12,482 nt of DNA from Tannerellaceae bacterium (GTDB lineage Bacteria; Bacteroidota; Bacteroidia; Bacteroidales; Tannerellaceae): contig JAIRYL010000160.1 in the NCBI GenBank assembly GCA_031267775.1, positions 1-12,482 of the forward strand, written 5' to 3'. Of this stretch, positions 6,544 to 12,482 are shown piece after piece. A model generated the notes under the pieces. It did no database searches. It was not told the origin of the DNA and saw only the letters and a list, made by a program, of their open reading frames with translations. The position numbers and the translations under genes were made by a program. How positions within the stretch are numbered: position 1 is the first letter of the stretch; every line of letters starts with the position of its first letter.

Positions 6544-9500
6544 TTAAAATTCAAGCGTAAGTCCTAAAGAGGAAACAGATGTTTGCGGATAGTAGTTTGC
6601 GCGTCCCGAAGGTATTTCGGGATCAAGGTTCCATTCGTTCAGCGCCGAAAAGGTAAGCAGGTTGGTTGCCGAAACAGAAACCTTTGCTTTTTGTATAAAC
6701 GCTTTGCGCGTCAGTTGTAACGGCAACGTATACGATAGCTGCAATGTCTTTAGTCGCAGGTAAGAACCGTCGAATATCACCCGGTCGGAAGAATGAACAT
6801 TTCTCAGGTCAAACTTCACCGGACGGGGGAAGCGGGCGTCCGTATTATCGGGCGTCCATACATTATTGGTATAGATTTCATGCGTAAATCCCTCCTGATT
6901 ACCCATTTCAATCAGGGCGCCGGTAAGCCGTACGTCTATATCTGCGGCTCCCTGCCATTGCATATATAGCTCAAAGCCTTTCCAGGCGATGGAACCGTTC
7001 AGTCCAAAGGTGTATTTGGGGAATGTATTACCCAGACAGGTCATATCTTCCGGCGTGATTTCGCCGTCGCCGTTCAGGTCGATGTATTTTACGTCGCCCG
7101 GTTTGGAGTTGGCAAACAACGTGGGATAACTGTCTACTTCTTCCTGTGTCTGGAAAAGGCCGTCTGTCTTGTATCCCCAATGCGAGTCTATGGGAAGTCC
7201 TTCCTGGCGGATCGTCATCGGATCGGTAGACGATGTTGTCTTATAAGGGCCGCTGCCGGCTAAGTCGAGTATCCTGTTTTTATTCATCGCCAGATTGGCC
7301 GTTACATGATAGCCTACGTCTTTAAACGTATCGCGCCATGATAACATAAGTTCTATCCCCCGGTTTCTTACCGAACCGGCGTTTTGGAGCGGTTCAAGCA
7401 ATCCGATGACGCCCGGTATGGGGAGTTTTAGCAAAATACCGTCTGTTACCTTATTATAAAAGTCAAAGGCTATACTCATACGGCTGTTGAACAGGTAAGC
7501 ATCCAGGCCGACGTCTGTTTGCGTGGTCGTCTCCCATGTCAGGTCTTTGTTCGACATTTTTTCCTGGATGTAGCCGGTGGCTATCAGGTCTTCGTACGTA
7601 TAGCTCGAGATAAGTAATGCCGGATAAAATTCGTATAAGGGAATGGCCTGATTGCCTGTTTTCCCCCATGAGCCGCGTATCTTGAGGTCGTTTAGAATGT
7701 CGTTCTCTATCCAGTATTTTTCTTGCGAGACTCTCCAGGCTGCCGACAGCGAAGGGAAGAAGGCATATACGCCGGAGCCGGTAAATCTTGACGAACCGTC
7801 CCACCGGGCATTGGCTTCAAACAGATAGCGGTTGTGGAAATTGTAATTCGCACGTCCAAAGAAACTGCGTAATCCCCATTCGTGATCGTAACCTGATATT
7901 TTACGGTTATCCAGTCCTCCCATGTCCATGGAGGTTATTTCATTATTGTAGAAATACTCGCGGTATCCTTCCAGATAATTCCGTTTGTTTGCAATTTCAG
8001 AATAACCGGCCAATGCGTTAAACTGGTGCGCTCCCATTGTTTTCCCGTAATTAATCAGGCCGGTAAGGGTTTGTTCGTTCATGTTTTCTCTCGCTTCGGT
8101 CAGGTGATTCTTGTCTACATTTTTCTTCACCACGGTTTTGTCGTCGTAGTCGAGTATCTGGTATGCGTTGGAAAACTTTTTATTTATGTCGTTGGTTACT
8201 TTGGCCGAGTATTGGGCGGTTATTTTCAGGTCTTTGAATAGCTGAACGTCCAGCTTTAAGTTTCCGACAAAATAGTATTTCCTCAGTTTGGAATCTCCCG
8301 CAATATCGTTTAATATCATTGGATTGTTTCCCTGTTTGCTTATGCCGTACGTACCATCCGGATACTGAGGTACCGCCCATTGCGAACCGTGATAAATATA
8401 GTTGATAACATTGTTCAACGGTTCTTTCGAGTAATTATACCGGTAGTCGGCGTCGGCATTCAATGAAAAGACGCCTTTTTTATAATCGGTATTTATGCGT
8501 ATACCGGTCATCTTATACTTGTAAGAAGACAGGATACCGTCGTTGTCCTGGTGGCGAAGGCTTAACAGCCCTTTATACGTATCCGAACCGCCGCTAACAG
8601 AAACGTTGTTGTCCGTAAGAAATGCATGGCGGTACATAAGGTCTATATAGTCGTTAGGAAGGGGATACTTCATGCGATCGTTCGACAACTGATATTCCCT
8701 GATTCTTTCTTCCGGATAAATCGGTTCGGCGCCCGAGTTGACGTAAGCCATATTTTGATATCGCATATAATCGATCGCATCCATATGTTTGGGCGTGTTT
8801 TGCGGAGCGCTTAACGAGAAGAAGCCATTGTAGTTCACACGTATTTCGCCTGCCTTCGCCCTTTTGGTTGTTACCAGAATCACTCCGTTTGCCGCCCGTG
8901 AACCGTAAATGGCGGCGGAAGCGGCGTCTTTCAGGATAGAGATAGATTCGATATCATTGGGGTTGACGTCTTCAAACCGTTGCTCTACTCCGTCTACCAG
9001 TACCAGCGGGTCATTGCTTCCGATGGTACGCCCGTCTTGTTCGGCAGTCAGCGTAGTAATACCTCTTACGCGTACCTTGGCGGCAGATCGTCCGGGTGCG
9101 CCTCCTTCGTCTGTAATCGTGAGGCCGGGCGATAGTCCCTGTAGCGCTTGTTGCGTATTGGAAACGGGGCGTACCGTCAGTTCTTCGTTTTTCAGTTGCG
9201 CAATGGCGCTTGTGGCGCTGACTTTCTTTTGTACGCCATACCCTACCACAATTACTTCTTCAAGGTTCTGCGCGTTTTCCGTCAGGAGGATTGAATAGTT
9301 TTGCCGGTTGCCTACCCGTTGTTCTTTTGCCTGAAAACCGATATAGGAGATTTGCAGCATGCTTCCCGCAGGAACTTCCAATGTAAAATTACCGTCCACA
9401 TCCGTTATCGTACCGTTGGCAGTTCCTTTTTGTACGACATTGGCTCCAATTACCGGGTCTCCAAATGAATCGGTAACGCTGCCGGATATTCTTCTGGCAA

Positions 9501-9861
9501 CTTGCCGGTCTGTTTTTGTTACCTGGATGGAGTTTCCGTAAATGCTATACCGAAGCCCTCTGGCAGGCAGTATCTGGTTGAGCGCCTGCTCTACCGTTTG
9601 GTTGTTTACTGTTAGCGAGATATCGTTTTTATCTTCTACAATGATATCCCTATAGGTAAACGAGTAGGAGCTTTGCTTTTCAAGCGCATCGAAAAATGTT
9701 TTCAGATTAACATTTTCCAGTGATAATGTAACCCTGCTTGTCTGCGCCTGCGCCTGAAGGGGAGTTAATAGCGTAAATAAAAAGAATGTTATAAGAACAA
9801 GCGTAATTTTCTCTTTACCTTTGCGCGCAAGACGAGGTTGCTTATTTTGATAAATCATCAT
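6544..9861 (-). CDS. susC: SusC/RagA TonB-dependent transporter with STN domain
   Basis: From the chosen start the protein has 1105 residues. A signal peptide (hydrophobic ITLVLITFFLFTLL, ending LQAQAQ at 40) is followed by an STN domain (about 44-112), a carboxypeptidase-regulatory-like beta-sandwich (about 124-195, ISGSVTDSFGDPVIGANV), a SusC motif EEVIVVGYGVQKK (201-213), the plug with LKDAASAAIYGSRAANGVILVTTK (310-333) and a 22-strand-type barrel ending SSLGLTLEF. It imports oligosaccharides across the outer membrane using TonB. The STN domain marks a signal-transducing receptor that talks to a FecR anti-sigma factor, and such a gene lies directly upstream. The frame is open to 9957, but that start adds 32 residues ahead of the signal peptide; the ATG-ATG pair at 9861/9858 gives a normal leader. 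No frameshift or missing segment is seen. Confidence 0.95.
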   Translation of the reverse strand: MMIYQNKQPRLARKGKEKITLVLITFFLFTLLTPLQAQAQTSRVTLSLENVNLKTFFDALEKQSSYSFTYRDIIVEDKNDISLTVNNQTVEQALNQILPARGLRYSIYGNSIQVTKTDRQVARRISGSVTDSFGDPVIGANVVQKGTANGTITDVDGNFTLEVPAGSMLQISYIGFQAKEQRVGNRQNYSILLTENAQNLEEVIVVGYGVQKKVSATSAIAQLKNEELTVRPVSNTQQALQGLSPGLTITDEGGAPGRSAAKVRVRGITTLTAEQDGRTIGSNDPLVLVDGVEQRFEDVNPNDIESISILKDAASAAIYGSRAANGVILVTTKRAKAGEIRVNYNGFFSLSAPQNTPKHMDAIDYMRYQNMAYVNSGAEPIYPEERIREYQLSNDRMKYPLPNDYIDLMYRHAFLTDNNVSVSGGSDTYKGLLSLRHQDNDGILSSYKYKMTGIRINTDYKKGVFSLNADADYRYNYSKEPLNNVINYIYHGSQWAVPQYPDGTYGISKQGNNPMILNDIAGDSKLRKYYFVGNLKLDVQLFKDLKITAQYSAKVTNDINKKFSNAYQILDYDDKTVVKKNVDKNHLTEARENMNEQTLTGLINYGKTMGAHQFNALAGYSEIANKRNYLEGYREYFYNNEITSMDMGGLDNRKISGYDHEWGLRSFFGRANYNFHNRYLFEANARWDGSSRFTGSGVYAFFPSLSAAWRVSQEKYWIENDILNDLKIRGSWGKTGNQAIPLYEFYPALLISSYTYEDLIATGYIQEKMSNKDLTWETTTQTDVGLDAYLFNSRMSIAFDFYNKVTDGILLKLPIPGVIGLLEPLQNAGSVRNRGIELMLSWRDTFKDVGYHVTANLAMNKNRILDLAGSGPYKTTSSTDPMTIRQEGLPIDSHWGYKTDGLFQTQEEVDSYPTLFANSKPGDVKYIDLNGDGEITPEDMTCLGNTFPKYTFGLNGSIAWKGFELYMQWQGAADIDVRLTGALIEMGNQEGFTHEIYTNNVWTPDNTDARFPRPVKFDLRNVHSSDRVIFDGSYLRLKTLQLSYTLPLQLTRKAFIQKAKVSVSATNLLTFSALNEWNLDPEIPSGRANYYPQTSVSSLGLTLEF

Positions 9862-10023
9862 AACTATACGTTTAAAGTTAATATATTTCTGTTTGATGCG
9901 GATGTTTCCGCTTTCTTTAGGGTATATTGACATAAGTACCGGGGAAGCTTCTACCATTCTCCGGTTTTGTCTTTTTTCGCTGTTTATTCCATAGGCAGTA
10001 TGATTTTAGCGGTTACTATCAGG
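9862..10023 (-). promoter_or_regulatory. susC leader region with small hairpins
   Basis: This 162-bp gap between fecR and susC should hold the promoter controlled by the upstream ECF sigma factor. No housekeeping TAnnTTTG box with a matching -33 element is convincing; TAACTTTA lies too near the ATG. Visible structures are a perfect 5-bp stem with a tetraloop (9898-9911, gcgga/tccgc) and an ACCGG/CCGGT inverted repeat (9938-9966) that contains the palindrome gaagcttc. The region is in frame with susC up to 9957 but reads as leader rather than coding. Sigma recognition sites cannot be named from one promoter. Confidence 0.45.
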
Positions 10024-11010
10024 TTATTTGGGCGAGATGTATATGTTGTTTCCTTCTATTTTATACTTGGACGGGTAATGTGTTTGTACTATTTGCATCA
10101 CTTCCGTAATATAGTCGCTTTCAATACTTCCGGTAAATTTATCATTCTCTACGGCAGGTATGTCCAGATGGATTGTAACGCCATATTTACGTTCTATCTT
10201 CTTTAAAACATCCCTGACCGGAACAGAGCGGAATACCAGCGCTCCCCTTAGCCAGGCTGTTTCGAATTGATTGTCGGTCTTTTCCACCCTCATTTTACCG
10301 GTATGTTTGTTGTAGAAAAGTTTCTCGTTAGGCTTCAGGAAAGTTATGTTTTCAGGTTGGGAATGAGGGGTTATTTTAATTTTACCGGATATAAGGGCCA
10401 TTTCGACCGTCTCCTCGGAATCGTACGAATATACATTGAAAGAAGTTCCTAAGGCTTCAATGTCTACAGATCCGGTTTGCACAATAAATGGTTTTTGCCT
10501 GTTTCCCATTATCTCGAAAAAGGCTTCGCCGGATAGATTGACCTGCCGGTCGGTATACCCGTAATTCTGTTTATATTGTAAGGATGATTCAATGTTTAGC
10601 CTTACCATCGAACTGTCGGGCAGAAAGATAGTTGCCTGTTGCCCCCGTTTGGTTTGTACCGTTATATGGCGGTTGGGTATAATGCCATTTTCCCTTGTTA
10701 GATATAAATAGGTAGAAAACCCGCTTAAAAGGATGATGAGCAAAACGGCTGCTATGTGGAGGGCGCATCTGGATTTCGGGTGAACGGCCTGCGGCTTGTA
10801 TACCTGTTCTATGTTTTTATAGATTTCCCCGATGACGGCGTCCGATGGTTTTTTCTGCATTTCAAATTCCGTCCATAGCTGGTTTAGGCGTTTGCCCAGC
10901 ATATCTTCGTCGGTTATGCCGATAAGGATTTTCAGTTTTTCCAACTCTTCTTTACTGATATTTCCTGATATGTAGCGGTTCAGCAAACCGTATAACTTAT
11001 TACCCGTCAT
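10024..11010 (-). CDS. FecR-like anti-sigma factor with DUF4974
   Basis: The 328-residue product has an N-terminal cytoplasmic anti-sigma segment (about 1-80, with an LNRYISGNISKEELEKL start typical of Bacteroidetes FecR proteins), one transmembrane helix (about 84-104), a periplasmic FecR domain (about 115-212, with VNLSGEAFFEI and VEALGTSFNVYSY-like strands) and a C-terminal DUF4974 domain (about 257-325, LRGALVFRSVPVRDVLKKIERKYG to YKIEGNNIYIS). It is expected to hold the ECF sigma factor inactive until the STN domain of the partner SusC signals substrate. It stands between its sigma gene (104 bp upstream) and susC (162 bp downstream), the standard order. AAAGGA a few bases before the ATG is one of the few SD-like sites here. 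Confidence 0.94.
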   Translation of the reverse strand: MTGNKLYGLLNRYISGNISKEELEKLKILIGITDEDMLGKRLNQLWTEFEMQKKPSDAVIGEIYKNIEQVYKPQAVHPKSRCALHIAAVLLIILLSGFSTYLYLTRENGIIPNRHITVQTKRGQQATIFLPDSSMVRLNIESSLQYKQNYGYTDRQVNLSGEAFFEIMGNRQKPFIVQTGSVDIEALGTSFNVYSYDSEETVEMALISGKIKITPHSQPENITFLKPNEKLFYNKHTGKMRVEKTDNQFETAWLRGALVFRSVPVRDVLKKIERKYGVTIHLDIPAVENDKFTGSIESDYITEVMQIVQTHYPSKYKIEGNNIYISPK

Positions 11011-11053
11011 TTTCTATCCTTTTATAAAGAATACACGCAAGTGTCGGAATTAT

Positions 11054-11073
11054 AACATATCGACGCGTATGTT
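11054..11073. promoter_or_regulatory. Inverted repeat between sigma factor and fecR
   Basis: The sequence aacata-N8-tatgtt is a perfect 6-bp dyad centred in the 104-bp gap between the ECF sigma gene and fecR. A TATAAT-like string overlaps its edge on the minus strand. It could be an operator or a weak RNA hairpin. No protein binding can be inferred from one copy, and a dyad this short can arise by chance. Confidence 0.25.
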
Positions 11074-11114
11074 GTGTAACATTCTATTGATCCTTTCGAT
11101 GAGGGGGCAGGCTT

Positions 11115-11678
11115 CTAAAGATAGTTTTTCAGTTCTTTCCTGAGTCGCTGCATGGCTTGAGACAATTGGTTGCGGACGGACTGTTCGGACAGATTGGTTC
11201 TCTCTGTTATTTCTGTAACAGACAGCCCTTTCTCTTTATTCAGCTCGAACAGTTCCCGTTGACGTGGGGTTAACTTTTGTTTGGCTTGTTCGAGCGATTT
11301 TATCAACTCGGTTAATGAAAATTCTTCTTCCATATCATTGTGCGTAATCCTGCCATAACCCTTGTGCTCCAATATCTCAGGATGGCTTACCGTTTCCATC
11401 CGGTTGATGTGGTTTCTTAGCTCGTTTGAGAGATGATTGCGGGCGACAGTGAAGATGAATGCTTTGAATGGCCGGTTGCTATCTATGGTAGCGCGGTTTT
11501 CCCAAACTTTGATGAATGTTTCCTGAACAATGTCTTTTGCGATGGATTCCGAAGGAATGAGCTTATACGCAAAGGCATATAAACGGGGCGCATATATTTC
11601 GTAAAGCTTCGTGAAGTCTTTATAAGAGCCGGCGTTCAACCCTTTGATATATGTTTTTTCGTAACTACTCAGGTTCAT
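11115..11678 (-). CDS. ECF sigma-70 factor, Bacteroidetes type
   Basis: The 187-residue protein has sigma region 2 (about 22-90) with the core-binding/-10 signature DIVQETFIKVWENR (49-62) and FKAFIFTVARNHLSNELR, a linker, and sigma region 4 (about 126-180) with LTPRQRELFELNKEKGLSVTEI and the helix-turn-helix ending NQLSQAMQRLRKELK. No anti-sigma or extra C-terminal domain is fused to it. It resembles the RpoE-like Bacteroidetes sigma family paired with FecR/DUF4974 proteins, and is predicted to direct transcription of susC onward. Its ATG lies 15 bp behind a truncated IS66 ORF, so its promoter must lie in or beyond that IS remnant. No clear promoter was recognised there. Confidence 0.95.
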   Translation of the reverse strand: MNLSSYEKTYIKGLNAGSYKDFTKLYEIYAPRLYAFAYKLIPSESIAKDIVQETFIKVWENRATIDSNRPFKAFIFTVARNHLSNELRNHINRMETVSHPEILEHKGYGRITHNDMEEEFSLTELIKSLEQAKQKLTPRQRELFELNKEKGLSVTEITERTNLSEQSVRNQLSQAMQRLRKELKNYL

Positions 11679-11693
11679 ATTAAGAAGAAAGGA

Positions 11694-11933
11694 TTAACAA
11701 TTGGCCAGGCTCAACAATGTGGAAGAAACATCCTTCACGTTTTTACCCCGCAGGCTTATCGGGTTGCTCCTTCCTATGTCTTGGGATGGAGCCGTGGAAC
11801 CGGTTTTGCTGTTGCAGCCCTTTTCCACAAGCATGATTTCTTCCGGCAAACGCTCAATCAACTTGCCCTGCTCTGCAATTGTCGCTTTCATCTGCTCGTA
11901 CTCCGTAAGAGATATCGTAATCATTTCTTCCAT
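11694..11933 (-). pseudogene. Truncated IS66 transposase (TnpC) N-terminus
   Basis: This 79-codon ORF begins MEEMITISLTEYEQMKATI and continues through a short coiled coil to NSKTGSTAPSQDIGRSN, the N-terminal signature of IS66 TnpC in Bacteroidetes. Homology fades after ISLRGK (about residue 63); the zinc-finger-like linker, the DDE catalytic domain and the C-terminus of a protein normally near 500 residues are absent. A tail of about 16 unrelated residues leads to the stop at 11694. No TnpA or TnpB genes and no obvious terminal inverted repeats are seen, so the element cannot move by itself. The ORF could still be translated, since its start and frame are intact, and it lies just ahead of the sigma factor gene. 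I read it as an IS remnant, not as a domesticated gene, but the latter is not excluded. Confidence 0.8.
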
Positions 11934-12026
11934 AATGCAATTGTATGTAACTTTTTTCTATTTATCACATTCTTTCTCTCTTTTTTCAGGGTTCCTGAGT
12001 AGTTAGGAATCGCCCATAAATAACAA

Positions 12027-12313
12027 TTACGTTTCATTGGGTTTTATGAGATAATTCCATTCGCTGTGAAATTTAATTTTTTTCATATTTATTGCATTTA
12101 GGAGGCGTCTGTTATTTTAATTCCCTTTTGATATGCTGTTGCGTCAAGCCTGCATTTAACGGTAAGTCTCTTGGCCGTTTGGGTTGCGCCAATTAATTGA
12201 ACCGCCGTTTCATAATCTACTAATGGTATACCTTTCCAGTTTAGTGAAATTTGCAAAAACAGCTTATGCTCAATCCTGTTCCATTTGCTTGTGTCGGGCG
12301 GAAAACGGTTCTT
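12027..12313 (-). pseudogene. Decayed ISAzo13-type transposase C-terminus
   Basis: Reading leftward from 12313, the frame gives NRFPPDTSKWNRIEHKLF, then LNWKGIPLVDYET, LIGATQTAKRLTVKCRLD and YQKGIKITDAS before a TAA at 12100-12098. These match the C-terminal block of ISAzo13-family DDE transposases (PPGTSKWNKIEHRLF ... GIKVSD). The family's last block, FHGEWNY, also exists as KFHSEWNYLIKPNET (12074-12030) but in a shifted frame after further stops, ending at 12027. Stops plus a frameshift show a dead gene. The N-terminal three quarters are missing, and the break coincides with the stop codon of the adjoining hydrolase gene. From 12026 to 11934 I see only AT-rich sequence with a small ttcct/aggaa hairpin, possibly the element's end. 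Confidence 0.8.
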
Positions 12314-12482
12314 TTATTTAATTACAAGCGTATTCAGCGAATTGGCTTTCAAGGTCGGCGAATAGAAAGTTCCATTTACGCTGATATGAATCGTTTTATC
12401 CGTTGCGCCGTCATTACCTGCAATAACGACGGCGCTTTTGTCCGGATTGATAAAAGCCAGCACGTCTTCATACGTTCCTGCT
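12314..12482 (-). CDS. C-terminus of a glycoside hydrolase-like protein (partial)
   Basis: Only the last 55 residues are inside the window; the gene continues past the right edge. They read as a beta-sandwich end: YEDVLAFINPDKSAVVIAGN, then IHISVNGTFYSPTL and KANSLNTLVIK before the TAA. The pattern A-F-x-N-P-D-x-S-x-V-V-x-x-x-N followed by a final NTxVI strand is like the C-terminal domain of Bacteroidetes GH30 enzymes (glucosylceramidase/endo-1,6-glucanase type), which is my best guess. Related beta-sandwich tails occur in GH5 and GH79 proteins, so the family is not firm. It points the same way as the PUL but is cut off from it by two IS remnants. It may have been the enzyme of this or a neighbouring PUL. 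Confidence 0.6.
   Translation of the reverse strand, partial: AGTYEDVLAFINPDKSAVVIAGNDGATDKTIHISVNGTFYSPTLKANSLNTLVIK

Noticed and set aside
9862..9957. Upstream start of susC adding 32 residues
   Set aside because: It would put a long polar stretch before a clear signal peptide; the ATG pair at 9861/9858 gives a normal leader.
12001..12020. Small ttcct/aggaa hairpin near 11993-12010 as IS terminal repeat
   Set aside because: The arms are only about 5-7 bp and no matching partner at another element end was found in the window.
11921..12037. Minus-strand 38-codon ORF starting MKRNCYLWAIPNYSG
   Set aside because: It is AT-rich, has no recognisable homology, lies between two IS remnants and overlaps the start of the IS66 fragment; most likely chance.
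1..12482. CRISPR arrays, tRNA or rRNA genes, phage genes
   Set aside because: No spaced direct repeats, no tRNA-like cloverleaf or CCA-ended segment, and no rRNA sequence were recognised; the only tandem array has no spacers.

Overview
The window looks like chromosomal DNA of a member of the Bacteroidetes, most likely order Bacteroidales. It carries a SusC/SusD pair, a Bacteroidetes-type ECF sigma factor with a FecR/DUF4974 anti-sigma factor, a serine-type sulfatase, and a good match to the Bacteroidetes housekeeping promoter (TTG-N19/20-TAnnTTTG) in front of efp. Start codons lack strong Shine-Dalgarno sequences, as is usual in this phylum. Family or genus cannot be fixed from the sequence alone. 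All confident genes lie on the minus strand, so gene order is described from high to low coordinates.

Right part (about 12482 to 11694): the C-terminal end of a secreted glycoside hydrolase-like protein (best guess GH30 beta-sandwich) runs in from the right edge. Directly after its stop come a decayed ISAzo13-type transposase tail (12313-12027) and a truncated IS66 transposase N-terminus (11933-11694). These are remnants of two unrelated insertion sequences.

Middle part (11678 to 3577): an apparently complete polysaccharide utilization locus (PUL) core: ECF sigma factor, FecR-like anti-sigma factor, SusC-like TonB-dependent transporter with an N-terminal STN signalling domain, SusD-like surface lipoprotein, and a secreted arylsulfatase A-like sulfatase. 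SusC, SusD and sulfatase are spaced 11 and 13 bp apart and should form one transcript, ending at a strong hairpin (3555-3515). Expected logic: substrate bound by SusD/SusC is sensed through the STN domain, which contacts the periplasmic part of the FecR protein, frees the sigma factor and raises susCD-sulfatase transcription. The sulfatase points to a sulfated glycan, such as host mucin or glycosaminoglycan or an algal polysaccharide. The exact substrate is inference.

Left part (3469 to 1): ordinary core genes, namely a small two-helix membrane protein with a bacterial PH domain, dihydrolipoamide dehydrogenase (lpdA), elongation factor P (efp) and radC, separated by hairpin terminators. A tandem array of 7/8-bp units (34-136) lies just beyond the radC stop codon.

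Nothing here demands a wholly new system. The points most worth a second look are the IS graveyard that abuts the sigma factor gene, the short tandem repeat behind radC, an 11-mer shared by two terminator-like hairpins and the transposase remnant, and the sulfatase PUL under sigma/anti-sigma control.
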